From Podospora pseudoanserina (taxonomy: Eukaryota; Ascomycota; Sordariomycetes; Sordariales; Podosporaceae): 64,000 nt of DNA. Each line of letters begins with the position of its first letter. Within the stretch, counting starts at the first letter, position 1. The notes beneath the pieces are model-generated. The model made no database searches. It was not told the origin of the DNA and saw nothing but the letters and a program-made list of their open reading frames with translations. The DNA lies in the NCBI RefSeq assembly GCF_035222485.1, contig NC_085925.1, positions 1,054,001 to 1,118,000 on the forward strand. Reading direction: 5' to 3'. Below, piece by piece: positions 25,072 through 36,768 of this stretch. Position numbers and translations under genes: made by a program.

Positions 25072-25324
25072 GCTTTTTTGATACCCGACGATTTTCCATT
25101 TTTCTCATGGTTACTTGCATGTTAGCAAGCGTGGCCAGCAGGTGTTTGAGGTTTTCTTTTCTGGGTTGCATTACCTCGGGAACAAACATGACCATGACTC
25201 ATGACTTTTATCAACAAACAAACTGGGCAAAGGCAAAGGCGCATTTGTTTTTTTTTTTCTTTATTTTTCGGCATTACCTGGTCGGACATACAAAAATTCA
25301 ACACTACACTACACACAACACACA

Positions 25325-25400
<76 letters not shown>

Positions 25401-26044
25401 AACAATGATATATAAGGGCTATGGGAGCATGCTATTTGTCTGTTTGAGACAATGATTGGACTTGGTGGTGATGGCTGTTAATGGCAAATGGAAGAGATGA
25501 GCGAGGAGTGTTGGAGGGAGAGGATTGTAAGGGCTGGATTTGTACACGATTGAAACTGATGGATGAATATGGGTGGGTGGGCACTGGGTGTGGGATTTTT
25601 TCTTTTTCGGGCGTTTTGGTAACGACCTTGATGACGGTGATGATGAATAGATGATACGGATAGACGAGTTATGACCATTTGTAGAGGCCGGGCTTAGTAG
25701 CTCTGGCTTGCTGGCTTAATAATATGTACGAGTTTTGTCAGATGATGTCGAAGGCATGGAGATCCCAGCCTGTCAAAGGAGCTCAGCTTAGCTTAGCTAT
25801 AGGTATCACTCACACTTGAGAAATTAGCTTCGAGCTTCTTGACTCTGTGATCACCTGCCAGTCAAGGGTTTTTATTCAGTGGATTTGTGACGTGAATCCA
25901 ACCTCTGCCGTGTCATTGAAGCTCAAAGTGTCACCTGCCAGCTGATAAGATAAGCCCATCCCGACCCCACCTTTTGCCCCCACCACTGACTGGCGCCGTT
26001 GACGTCGGGCTGTAGGTAGCGGATAGGTTCGCAATCATTCCATG

Positions 26045-26075
<31 letters not shown>

Positions 26076-26203
26076 ATCATCACCAACCTCACCTACTCAC
26101 TACTCACTATTCCTCAACAAAAACAAAACTGGATCCCTATCTCACCCACCACCTCCTGTCTTCTTTTTCCTCTAGACAAGAAGAAGCAACACCAGCCGCG
26201 AAC
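25072..26203. other. Intergenic region with long CA microsatellite; leader of GET5
   Basis: Holds the (AC)37 run at 25326-25399 and a CAC/CAT-rich leader (26047-26085) before the GET5 ATG. A CTCTAG acceptor-like site at about 26175 may mark a 5'UTR intron. No supported gene. Confidence 0.5.
25326..25399. repeat. (AC)37 microsatellite
   Basis: 74 uninterrupted bases of alternating A and C about 250 bp after the BYR4 stop. Confidence 0.97.
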
Positions 26204-26953
26204 ATGACCGAGCTAGCCTTCGCCCAATCCTTTTTGTCAATGCTGGGGGGTATCCAGTCCAAGATAACCCACGACCACGTTGAGGATCCGCGTCGATATA
26301 CAATCACCACTCCTGTATGTCTTTTCCTTTCCCTACATTTTTTTTTTTGAATTAACTTGCTAATAAAGTAGTACACCCTCCCTCACCACCCCACCCTGCC
26401 CAAGAAATTCACCCGCCGTACTTGCGCCACGAAGGCGCCCCCCGAATCTATCACCGTAACCGCCGTTTCCCCTCGCAATCCACCCCTATCCATTACCCTC
26501 CCCTCCCCCCTTCCAGTCAGCACGACCTCAGTCCTGGATATCAAAAACGCGATCTCCCTCCAAACGGGTGTCCCAGTCCAAAAGATAAAGTTGCTGCACC
26601 AGAAGAAACCTGCTCAGGACTCCAAAACGTTGAGGGATGTCCTAGCGGGGGAGGGGAAAGAACAACTGGAGCTGGGGTTGATGATCATTGGGGGCGCGGC
26701 GTCGGTGCCGGAACAGAAGCCGCCAAAACAGGAGGACGAAATGGAGGTGGACAGTAAGGAAGCGGAACCGCAACAACAACAACAACAACAACAACAACAA
26801 CCTGTTGCGGCGCCCGGACAGCAAAGTGGACGGGAGGTGTTGGATACCGAAGAGTTTTGGGCTGATTTGAAGGGGTTTTTGGAGCAGAGGGTTAGGGATG
26901 AGGGTGTGGCCAAAGAGGCGGTGGAGAGGTTTAGATTGGCTTGGAGGTCGTGA
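26204..26953 (+). CDS. GET5: GET5/MDY2-like ubiquitin-like protein of the GET pathway
   Basis: Partner of Get4 and Sgt2 in delivery of tail-anchored proteins to the ER. Exons 26204-26314 and 26372-26953 are joined by a 57-bp intron (GTATGT, GCTAATA, TAG); 230 aa. The N-terminal helix region MTELAFAQSFLSMLGGIQSK and YTLPHHPTLPKKF would contact Get4. A ubiquitin-like domain spans roughly residues 60-140, including VLDIKNAISLQTG, QKIKLLHQKKP and KTLRDVL. A Gln run (encoded by CAA repeats at 26772-26807) follows. The last ~40 residues, EEFWADLKGFLEQRV and AVERFRLAW, match the Get5 C-terminal homodimerisation helices. The length is typical. It converges on cofilin with about 640 bp between stop codons. 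Confidence 0.85.
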
Positions 26954-27592
26954 GGGGGAGGGGTGTTGAAGTGGTGGTATGAACACGGTAGCTACTATGG
27001 TCATTAATTAGTTGAGGTTGCAAAGGCCGCTCACCCAGCAAAGTCATCCTGTCACATTTAAAACAGTTAGAAACTTTGGCGTGTTGGGTGTGGTGATTCT
27101 GGGGCGAGGAACTCCAAAGATAGTTGACACACACACACACACACACACACATACGTCCGCCTCTTGAACGTGTAGATTATCCTTTGCGAGGACCTATCGA
27201 GATGTAACTATCTGTGATTTTGATAATGACGCGCCCGGTGAATGCATCTCCTCATCGACTATCACTATCCCCAACTTTGGACTTGAAAAGGGGGATTGAC
27301 TAGACAGAAACAAGGACAACCCTTCAGTATTCTTCATCAAGAATAATACTCGGCATAAACCACGACGAAAACAACGAAAAAAACAAGCAACAAACTCGCA
27401 ATATCAGTTCAGACAACTACAGCATGCTCCTCCTCTACCCTAACCACCACCACCATCACCACCACCACCATCACCACCACCACCATCCTTCCCGCTTACT
27501 CGCGTATAACAACATAACCATTTCTCTGATATGACCATGTTTATCCCCTCTCCTTTGTCACAACAACTCGACCGCCGCGCCGCCAAAAAAAT
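26954..27592. other. Convergent GET5 / cofilin intergenic region
   Basis: Contains an (AC)n run at about 27128-27150 and a CAC/ACC-rich run at 27446-27484. Nothing else seen. Confidence 0.6.
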
Positions 27593-28654
27593 TTAAGCAG
27601 CAGTCCCCTTGCTCACCGTCTTGACGAGCGAATCGTACTCGATGTCGTCGGCGTCGTTGGCCTGGACCTCGGTGGCGATGCCGGGGAGGGCGCGCTTGAG
27701 GGCCTCCTTGGAGGAGGCGTAGACCATCTTGGCCTGTTTGTGTCGAGCATGTTAGTATGAGTTTACTGTGTTGGGGGGTAAGAAGAGAAGGAAAACATAC
27801 CATGATACCGGCATCATCAGGGGACCAAGCGATGAAGGTGATCTTGTTCCTGTTTTTTTCCAAATCAATCAACACAATATTCCGGAGTAGTAAAAGTAAG
27901 GGGGGGAAACAAACCGGACACCCTCCCCAGAAGCGAGATTATACTCAAAGTCGTAGACAGCGTAGCGGGGACCCTTGCCTACGGCGCCCTGTTTTTTGTG
28001 TCAGTCAGCTGGGATCATAGCTCGGAGAGAGACAAGGTAGGGATAGCTGTTGAGACACCAAAAAAAAAGAGACATACGGTCTTGCTCTTCGTCTTGGCGT
28101 TGATGAGCTTCTCGCGAAAGTCGTCGTACTCGGGGCCGCTCTCCGAGGTGCTGTCGACGACAATCTCCTTGTTGTCGTCCGAGAGCTTGAAGATGACGTA
28201 CTTGTACTTCTTGTTGAGCTTGAGGTCGTTGTAGGCGGTTATGCACTCCTCGTTGACGGTGGCGCTGTTTGATGCATGTGTGTGGTTAGCCATCTGGGTT
28301 GGTGGTGGAAGACTCAGAGGGGGGAGTATGTTGGGCTGTGATGACGGTCGATTCGGCGGTGGTGGGCCTCGCTCGCAGAAGGGTAGTTGGACATCATAGA
28401 ACAGAAGGTGGTACTACTAACCCGGATTGAGACTGCGAGAGAGAAAGAATCATGTCAGCTATCATGTCGTCGTCGGCTATCGTGCACACCACCTCCTCGA
28501 AAGCTGTTCGTTCCCTCGGCGCGCATCATCTCCCATCCAACAACAAGCGGGGATCATGCGCGCAAGCAAAACCAAACAAGCACCCAATCCCATCACTCCC
28601 CCCCCCTTCCCAATCCCCTCACCCTCCCTCCCCTTTAAATCCAAAACTCACCAT
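27593..28654 (-). CDS. COF1: Cofilin (ADF/cofilin actin-severing protein)
   Basis: Severs and depolymerises ADP-actin filaments. Six coding exons are needed: 28652-28654 (ATG alone), 28422-28432 (11 nt), 28078-28264, 27915-27988, 27801-27849 and 27593-27733. The introns are 219, 157, 89, 65 and 67 bp, all GT-AG. The spliced protein is 154 aa and starts MSQSGATVNEECITAYNDL, then KYKYVIFKLSDDNKEIVV, RYAVYDFEYNL, RNKITFIAWSPDDAGI, AKMVYASSKEALKRAL and ends VKTVSKGTAA. This matches fungal cofilins end to end, which validates the tiny exons. The actin-binding long helix (KMVYASSKEALKRAL) is intact. Without the micro-exon splice the protein would start with the non-family sequence MANHTHASNS. Confidence 0.95.
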
Positions 28655-29904
28655 GATTGCGGTTTTCTTGTGGTTGTTGTCTAAACTCCTAAAAAAAAAA
28701 AGGAACTCGATCGGTAATGCGCAAGCAGTAAATCGCGTGGCTCGGTGGGTGGGTGCGTGGTGTGGTGTGTCCTCAAAGAAAAAAACCGTTGATATTCGGC
28801 AGCTGTTACAAGTAAGAGGAGAACAAAAAAGTTAGCAAGTGGTCGGTAGTGAGTGGTAGTGGCTTGTTGCGGCGGTGGCAGCGGGCAGCAGTGAATAGCG
28901 GGGGAGGAGGAAGAGGAAGAGGAACATAGGTAGGCAACAACAGAACAGCAACGCATACACACACGTAATCAGATAGGTATCCGACTGAACAGAATAGAAC
29001 AGGCAGCAAAAACACTCTCTTCTTCTCTCTCTTCAGAAACAACAAAAAAGTTGGTTAGGTAGAGAGAGAGTGTAGATGACAATAAAGGAGAAGCAAGAGA
29101 AAGAAGTGGGCCTGATTTGCGCCTGGTGAGGGAAGGTGAGAGAGGGGTTTAATATTACAGCCCACTTGCATGGACCTCCATCATCTCGCCCAATTCATCA
29201 ACACCAGCTGCCCCTCCGACCACTGATTGCACTGAGCAGACAGACAGACAGACAGACAGACGGCTGTTGGAGAAGCTGGAGATGTTACAGAAGGAGATGT
29301 TGAGAAACAAACTTACAGAGCGGTTCAACAGGAAGGTCCTTGTTGTGTAGGAGTAAAGGAGACACGCGGTCAGTGGAGGTCGAAGCGATAATGAAACGGA
29401 TGGAGGGGAAGATGGAGAGGGGCAGCAAGGTAACTCGCAGCCTGAAAAACAACAAGATGGCAGGGTCAGGTTGGTGGGGTTGCTATTGGCGGTGACGAAG
29501 GAACGACCACTCACAGGGGCTTACGTGATTGGGGTGGGATGGCTGAGCACCCCGCCTCGTCCCACCTCACCTCTCACCACTCACATCTCACTTTCAGTCA
29601 TACTCTCACTCTCACTCTCATACTGAAAGTGAGCACACTCGCTGCACAGTTAACTCTTTGAAATATCATTACATCGTGGTCTGTTACCTCTACTCTAACC
29701 CAGTGTGATCGTAATATACAATGCCACCATGGTGCCGTAAGGGAATATGCAGCTATCAAGACAGAGAGAGAAAGTAGAGAGGAGATTACATGGCACACAC
29801 TGTACGATCCGATAACACCCAAACCCTTTTTAGAAATCCCCCAAAACCGAGCCGCCCAAAATCATAAAACCATTGCTTTTGCTTTTGCTTTTGCTGTTGT
29901 GATC
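28655..29904. other. Cofilin promoter/leader region and HSP60 3' flank
   Basis: 1.25 kb without a supported gene. Holds a (CAGA)6 run at 29237-29261, a CTCTCA-rich segment near 29600 and GCTTTT repeats at 29876-29893 directly after the HSP60 stop (on its 3' side). Confidence 0.55.
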
Positions 29905-31698
29905 TTACATCATGCCGCCCATGCCGCCCATGCCGCCCATACCACCGCCCATGGGAGGAGGCGTCTTGTCCTCGGCCTCGACAATCGCCACCTCGGTGGT
30001 GCCAAGCAGAGAGGCAACACCAGAGGCATCAATAAGACCAGTGCGGACAACCTTGAGGGGATCAAGGATACCAGCAGAGATCATGTCAACGTACTCGCCC
30101 TTGGCGCTGTTGAAGCCCTTGTTGAAGTCATTGACATACTCGTCCTGGAGCTTGCCGATGATGACAGAGCCCTCAAGACCGGCGTTCTCAACAATGGTTC
30201 TGGCAGGGCGGGTAATGGCGTTTCTGACGATGCTCACACCAAGCTGCTGGTCAAAGTTGGCGGGCTTGAGGTCCTTGAGAGCGTTGATGGAGGCCTTGAT
30301 GAGGGCAGTACCACCGCCCGGGAGGATGCCCTCCTCAACGGCAGCGCGGGTGGCGTTGAGCGCATCCACGAAGCGGTCCTTCTTCTCGCCAACCTCTACC
30401 TCGGAGGAGCCACCGACCTTGATGACGGCAACACCGCCAGAGAGCTTGGCGAGGCGCTCCTGGAGCTTCTCCTTCTCGTACTCGGAGGTGGTGGGGTCGG
30501 CCATGACACCACGGATCTGCTCGCAGCGCTGAGCAATCGAGTCCTTGCTGCCGTCACCGTTGAGGAGGATGGTGTCCTCCTTCGTGATGGTGATGGAGCC
30601 GGTAGAGCCGAGCATGTCAGGGGTGAGCTTGTCAAGCTTGACATCGAGCTCGGTGCTGAAGACGGTGGCGTTGGTGAGGACAGCAAGATCGCCGAGGATG
30701 GACTTGCGGTTGTCACCGAAGCCGGGGGCCTTGACGGCGGCAACCTCGAGCTGGCCACGGAGCTTGTTGAGAATGCAGACGGCAAGAGCCTCGCCCTCAA
30801 AGTCCTCGGCGATGATGACGAGAGGACGGCGGAGCTTGTTGGAGATCTCGAGAGCGGGGATGATGTCCATGGCGGAGGAGATCTTTTGCTCAGAGAGGAG
30901 GATCAGGGGCTTCTCGAACTCGACCTTCTGGGCCTTGGCGTCGGTGATGAAGTAGGGGGAAACGAAGCCGCGGTCGAAGCGCATGCCCTCGGTGACCTCG
31001 AGCTCATCGAGGAGAGTCTTGCCCTCCTTGACAGTGATGACACCCTCCTTGCCGACCTTCTCCATGGCGTTGGCAATCAGCTTGCCAATGTGCTCGTCGC
31101 CATTGGCCGAGATGGTGGCGACCTGGGCAATCTCCTCAGAGGTGGTGATGTCGCGGCTGTGCTTCTGGAGGTACTCGACGACGTTGTCGACGGCAGCCTG
31201 GATACCGCGGCGGAGATCCATGGGGTTGCAGCCGGCAGCGACATTCTTGACCGTCTCGGCGAAGATGGCGCGGGCGAGGACGGTGGCAGTGGTGGTACCG
31301 TCACCGGCGACCTCGTTGGTCTTGGAGGCGACCTCGGCGAGGAGCTTGGCACCGAGGTTCTCGAACTTGTCCTTGAGGGAGATGGCGCGGGCGACCGTTA
31401 CACCGTCTTTGTGCGTCTGTCAGTTACTGTCGAGATATTTTTCTCGTAGAGCGAGGACAAACTCACCCTTGGTGATCTTGGGGGAGCCGAAGCTGGACTC
31501 GATGAGGACATTGCGACCCTTGGGACCGAGGGTGGTAGCAACGGCCTTTGCGAGGGTCTCGACACCCTGAAGGAGAGCGGCGCGGCCCTCAACACCGAAC
31601 TTGAGCTCCTTGTGAGCGAAGCGGAGCTGCTGTGTGGAACGGACGCGGGCGGCCTTGAGCGGGGAAGAGACCGACGCTCTCGTGAGTGCGCGCTGCAT
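29905..31698 (-). CDS. HSP60: HSP60, mitochondrial chaperonin
   Basis: Group I chaperonin of the mitochondrial matrix. Exons 31467-31698 and 29905-31406 are joined by a 60-bp intron (GTGAGT...AAAG) placed after SPKITK; 577 aa. The first ~28 residues ([20 protein letters not shown]...) form an Arg/Ser/Ala-rich mitochondrial presequence, followed by [11 protein letters not shown], the mature start of the family. Diagnostic blocks are [30 protein letters not shown] (nucleotide site), [26 protein letters not shown] and the C-terminal (GGM)n tail, here [18 protein letters not shown]. Nothing is missing. A 516-codon open frame on the opposite strand is a codon-bias shadow. Confidence 0.98.
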
Positions 31699-31958
31699 GG
31701 TGGCGGTATGTGTGTGCCGGTTTCAAGCAACAAACTAAAAGGGAGGCTCGGTTTGGGTCTGGGTATCACGATCAATGTCGGCTTCGGAAAGGGGTCGTCA
31801 GGGTGGGAGGATGGGGGGATACTCTGTATAAAATATGTCAGCGCTCGGCAACCATGTCGAAAAAAAATTCCCAAGGTTCGTCAATGGATTGGCCCGAGCT
31901 CCCTGTTCACTAGGCAGGATCGGGCATAGCGCTGTACTTGATCACTGGTTGGAGGTGT

Positions 31959-31966
31959 TTCTGGAA
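31959..31966 (-). promoter_or_regulatory. Possible heat-shock element core upstream of HSP60
   Basis: TTCTGGAA is a perfect TTCnnGAA inverted pair about 260 bp upstream of the HSP60 ATG, with an imperfect third unit adjacent. HSP60 genes are commonly driven by Hsf1. One pair alone is weak evidence. Confidence 0.3.
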
Positions 31967-32994
31967 CCATCGAAGATCCACAAAACCGATTCGCTGAGTT
32001 CATGCAGCGCTGGTTTTTGTCCTCATTTTTGGTTGTTCCTCTCTGTTTACCTGGTGAGATTCTGCGAAGGTATTCAGACACAAAGCTCACCCACTTTCGC
32101 CTCTTCAGCACCACCTCTCGAGCCCTCATCTCGCCCTAATTTGTCATCACCACTCTCCAGAGACGCATTGCGGGATTGTTGCATCACCCACCCCCCTCCC
32201 ACGAGTAGCCGGGTTCTCCAATCTTGGCATGCGGTAAGTGGGGTCGAGAGCTCCAGCTTTCCGCTGGCAGCCGAACCAGCCCCTTTTCCCCGACCAAAGT
32301 AAACAAACCAACCGACGATAGCAGTCTGGATGGTGGATGGGACATATCACAAGTATGTCGATGGTTTGAGGTCGTGATGGTGTTCATATTACGGTCATGA
32401 AACATGTTTTGCTTTCCATCCGCATATCTTCTGCTGCTTCCCTCGCTCTCTTCCGCTCATCCGATATCTTGAACTCTGAAACATACAAAGAGCAATGCCC
32501 TCCCATGAACCGTCACCCACTCTCCATCTTCGCATCTCCAACATGTCGTAAAGTATCATCTCTCTTCCGCAGCCGACCTCGCTTGTTCTGTTACCCATGA
32601 CCTAGCCTATCATGACAAAGTAAGCCTAAACCCCCACCCAGCAAGAAGAGCTGCTTCCAGCCGTTGGTCTAGATTGGCAGTAAAAATAGTCGTCGACAAG
32701 CCACACACGTCCCTTATTGGCCTTCCTCCCGTTCCACACAGACAAAGGTGCATCACCTCTCTGCTCTTCACAAACGGCAGTTCTCATGCGGGACCGAGGC
32801 GGCAGGCTGGGTACGGTCCTCGACGGCGGAATGTCGAGGGTTGGAATGGCCGAATGTGACTGGCCGTGCAGTAGGTAGGTGGACCGGTGGTGGCGACCGG
32901 TAGAGTGGTTGGTGGTAGGTAAGGTGCGGTGGAAGAGTCAAATTGAGAGAGAAGGAGAAAACCAGAAAAAAGAAAATGTTGGCACAAAAGCCAG

Positions 32995-32995
32995 G

Positions 32996-33069
<74 letters not shown>

Positions 33070-33070
33070 G
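32995..33070. repeat. (GTT)25 trinucleotide microsatellite
   Basis: 76 bases of perfect GTT repeat. It creates spurious poly-Leu, poly-Cys, poly-Asn, poly-Gln and poly-Thr frames in the different readings. Confidence 0.97.
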
Positions 33071-34402
33071 GCGTCGAGTATACATAGAGCGAGTCCTTCG
33101 ACATGATAGAATTTCCACGGCGTCTTTCCATTGCTGAAAGTTTGACTTCTCCCCCTTGAGCTGTGGGAGAGCACTGAGATCGAATCTCTTGTTGATCGTA
33201 AATTCATTGCTGATATCGAGGCCTGGTATAGGCTGGTGGGCATGGTTCCCGATGGTGGGGAAGAAGCGTCGCCGAAAGCAGGTAAAGAAGAATCAGAAAA
33301 CGAGACAGCCACACGAGACCACCACAAGGTGTGTCTGTGAACCCGTGAATGGAGCTGCTCAGGTAAAAGAATAGAAGCATACCTCGGGAAGACGTCGTCT
33401 TCCGTCCTCGGCATCCCCCATACACAACATGAAATAAACCCTCTCTTTTGATTTTTGTCCATCCCGACTCCCCCTCACTTCTAACGACGCCATACTCCCA
33501 TCCGAGACCCCTCCCCGCAACATACCGCGCACAAAACAATAATTCGCACAATCCCACGTCACATGTCACATACCCGATCGCGTCCTCAGCCAACAAAAGC
33601 CGCAACACAACACGTCGCCCGCCGTTTACTTTTCCAATCCACCACATCATCATCGCCTAGATCAGAAAAACAGAACGCGCACTTCTGGAGGTCCCGCACA
33701 GCATCTCTGCCTGTTTTGGAAGCCTGAAAGTGCCGGGGAAAAAGGTAGGTAAGGTAAGGTGGGGGGGTATGCCTTTTCCATGGTTCGGGCTCCCTCTGCC
33801 GCCGCCTTCGTCCGCGAAGGCCAGGTCGTGGATTCAGCTGGCGTGGTGCTGTCATGGCAGGGTGTTCCTGAAGAAAGACTCTCTCGTAGCCTATCACCTG
33901 GGTGCCGGGGGGTGGTGTGTCTGAGGCTCAGGGGTCTTTGACCATGTGTGTGAGGGGTAGGGTTGGGTGAAGGTGGAGAAAAGGTCGGTAGGTAGGTAGG
34001 TAGGCTGGTGTCCCTTTTCCGTGGAAGCTAAGGTTGGTGAGGGGCCAGCAGGGGGCGAGGTGGTGGTTCGCTGGTATGAGGTGAAAGAGAAAAGGGGAGA
34101 AAGAAAATGGGCTGGCTATGTGCCGAGCTTTTGAAGGTGTTGAGTGTATATATAGAAAAGGTCAAAGAACCTACAACTAAAAATATGCAAGTCTTGTTTG
34201 TGTCCCCCTGTTTAAAACAGTCCTCGGATCACAAACTGTCGCTTTGTGGTCGCAAGAAAGGAAACCCCAGGAACAGCCCCATGCTCGCCTTCTGCCTCGA
34301 CGGCTCAAAGTCTTTCCATGTGACCAGGGAGCCAGTCTTCTGCAAAGGCATCCAGCCCAGAGACAAACTGAAGAAGTCTCCCCAGCAGACCCTCCTCTCC
34401 GA

Positions 34403-34612
34403 ATGCAAGTGACAGTAGCGCTCTCCATCTGTGCAACTTTGGCAGCTTCTATGATCCTGACCGTTCCCGCACCCCCACAAGGCGTGATTGAGAATGCCAA
34501 TCCCGAGCTCTTCGGCTTCGGCCGTGCAGATGATCTTGTCACAGCAGGATCACCCTCGGGAGGATTGTCTAGTTTGTGGGTGGACTGGGACGGCAAAGGC
34601 CGTCGTGGGTAG
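34403..34612 (+). CDS. Weak candidate: 69-residue ORF with signal-peptide-like start
   Basis: Starts MQVTVALSICATLAASMILT, a hydrophobic run preceded by no charge block, then PAPPQGVIENANPELFGFGR and a Gly/Ser/Asp-rich end. It could be a small secreted protein, but an equally long frame lies on the opposite strand and there is no homologue I can name. The hydrophobic N-terminus is the only support. Confidence 0.18.
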   Translation: MQVTVALSICATLAASMILTVPAPPQGVIENANPELFGFGRADDLVTAGSPSGGLSSLWVDWDGKGRRG

Positions 34613-35230
34613 TGACTGGTTGATAGGTCGTCACGGAGGAACAGGTAGGTAGGTAGGTTGTTGAAGGTGAGGTAAGGTAGGTAAAGGTTGACGGCAATTG
34701 TGATGCCGGTGTGGCTTGGAAGCCTGGACCGCGTGGGTCATATTGAAGTTGTTGAATAGACATATAGAGAGAAGGAGGAGAAGGAAAGATAGGAAAGGCT
34801 CAAGGTGGAAACTGCCGAGAGAAGAGGAACGTCGGGAATTGAGATGTTGAATGATAGATTGATGTTGTAGAGTGATGATGAAGAGCGGTCTAAAGAGAAG
34901 AAGATGCTGAAGAGAAAGATGTTGAAAGAGAAGTCGCTGAGGTGAGAGTGCTGGTGCAAAAAAAAAAAAAAAAAAAAAAAAAAGAATTAAAAAAAGAAAT
35001 ATTAAAAAAAGAGGCTAAAGTGAATACCAAAGACAAGATGCTGGAGAGGGAAAGATAATGAAGTAAAGGACGGCGGGAGACTGATGGTAATAAGGTGGTG
35101 TCTCGTCTCTCCGATACCCGGTAAAGACTTTTCAATCCGTTCGATCTCTCGGTGCGACTTCAAACAGTCTCCCGGAAGGTAGTGGAGCCTAGGCAGACAA
35201 TTACCTATGCAGAGAAACCTTAGAAGCCTG

Positions 35231-35320
35231 GAGGCATCACAAGCACCCGATGCCTCGTGTAATACCATGGAGGTCTCCTGCAGAGAAGGGAAATCCATAG
35301 AACCTCCATAGGCATTACAC
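35231..35320. other. Two adjacent hairpin-forming inverted repeats
   Basis: 35231-35256 has perfect 8-bp arms GAGGCATC/GATGCCTC around a 10-nt loop. Directly after it, 35257-35274 (GTGTAATACCATGGAGGT) pairs with 35302-35320 across a 27-nt loop, with one mismatch and one bulge in about 18 bp. It lies in a gene-poor region and could be a structured RNA or a small inverted-repeat element. Confidence 0.6.
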
Positions 35321-35748
35321 AAAGCCCCAGAGATTAAATCAACGCAGTTTTATTTGTCTCGTATGGACAATATCAGCTCGAGAAAAGAAACTCGGCTCAA
35401 CTGGCAGAAATCCTTGCCAACCCAACCCAACGCCAGCAAACCCAACGCCTTTGGCGGTGATGTCCCGGAATCCTCCGCTTGAACCTTTTCCCAACGCCTT
35501 ATTGTGATTGTCGAGGTGTGACTCAGAAAGAAGAGAACTATGTCATCAAACCATGATGCTCGTGCCAAATTGTTCTGTCCCCATCGTCAGCATGATCTCT
35601 CGAGAGTCAACACCGACGAACTTACCTCAACTCCCAATCAACCCCAAATCACCATGATCATGAACCTCAATGCAAAGATCAGCGCCGAAAAGGAAGTGAA
35701 ACCCTCTCAACCCCATGTAACCCATGCTTCCCCCCATCTCACCATCCC

Positions 35749-36768
35749 TCAGTTCCCCCAACCTTCATAACCCTGCCCCCCAAACTGCTCCTGATAAATC
35801 CGCTGCAAGTCCACATCCCCGCCAGCAACAGACGCCGCGGAACCGGAACCAGAGCCATCATAACCACCAACACCGCCCTGAGAAGAAGGCGTCTCCAAAA
35901 CATGATGAGAAAAAAACCCCATATCCCGAGGCAGAGAGGCAACAGGCGTCAAAGAAGGATCAGATACCCCCCTCACACCCATCAAATTCCCCCTCCTCCC
36001 GCTGCTCATCATCACTGGAGGAGATCTTGACTGTGAAAGCAAAAAACCCTGGTTAGCGAAATTCCAGCCGTTTCCATCACCCTCACCACCACCCTCACCA
36101 CCACCACCACCATTCTTCACCCCCTGCTGCCCCCTATTCATACCAGTAAAACTCTCCCCCATATACACCACCTCATCCGCATCCCCCACCTCCACCTCAC
36201 CACCCTCCTCCTGTTTCTTCCCGTCAAGGAGATGGCGAGAGAACTCGGGAATATCACTCATCTTCACCCCACCACCATTGTTCTTATCGTCAAGATCATC
36301 CTCACCCTTTTTACCGCCCTTCTTCACGGCAGCAGCAGTCTTCTTCTTGGCCATCATCGGCATCTCCTCCGACTCGTCCGTCTCGGGCTTGACAGGGACG
36401 GGGTCGTCCTTGCGCTTGCGCTTGGTGGGGGTTTTGGCCGCGCTGGCTTCGCCGTTCTTGGGGACGTTGGCGGGGGTGAGGTCGTGCGCTTTGAGGAGGC
36501 GCTCGTAGCGTTTAGCGCTGGAGAGGAGAGGGTTAGTGATGATGTTGGGGTGGGGAGGGGGAAGGACTCACGCGGCAGCCTTGGAGACGATACCGAGCTC
36601 CTGGGAGACGGCGTCGAAGTTGACCTGTGGTTGTGGTGGTGGTGGTGGTGGTTAGTGATGGGTGGTGAAGAAAAAAAGGGAGGGAGAGGGACTTACTCTA
36701 CCGGCTGAGGCGTGCTTGACGCACGACAACAGGAACCTGAGGTGCTGCTCGGCGTCGAGGGCAGGCAT
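35749..36768 (-). CDS. SANT/Myb-like domain protein (short fungal Myb type), gene I
   Basis: Exons are 36697-36768, 36572-36624 and 35749-36517; introns are 72 and 54 bp, both with CACTAAC branch sites; 297 aa. The N-terminal ~55 residues, MPALDAEQHLRFLLSCVKHA, VNFDAVSQELGIVSKAAA and KRYERLLKAH, form a compact three-helix Myb-like domain of the kind common in Pezizomycotina (I relate it to the Pfam Myb_DNA-bind_8-type proteins). The rest is low complexity: a basic TKRKRKDD cluster and KKTAAAVKKGGKKG, then Gly-rich and Ser-rich tails with no second domain. A chromatin- or DNA-binding role is inferred from the domain only. The intron that ends the domain is in phase 2, as in the cluster at 43-48 kb. 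Confidence 0.75.

Larger units (their letters stand above)
31699..35748. other. Four-kb region without a convincing gene; microsatellites and structured DNA
   Basis: HSP60 promoter up to about 32.3 kb. Beyond it are a (GTT)25 run (32995-33070), GGTA repeats (about 33988-34003 and 34644-34656), a 26-base A-run (34958-34983) followed by further A-rich sequence, and a twin hairpin (35231-35320). Several 60-150-codon frames overlap on both strands around 33.2-34.6 kb, but none shows a family motif or consistent codon bias. Confidence 0.5.

Noticed and set aside
29899-31449. 516-codon open frame on the plus strand
   Set aside because: It lies exactly antisense to HSP60 and its Leu/Gly/Asp/Val-rich sequence is what biased HSP60 codons give in reverse. 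No family features.
32938-33462. 174-codon frame with a long Asn run
   Set aside because: Produced by the (GTT)25 microsatellite read in reverse; flanks have no coding bias.
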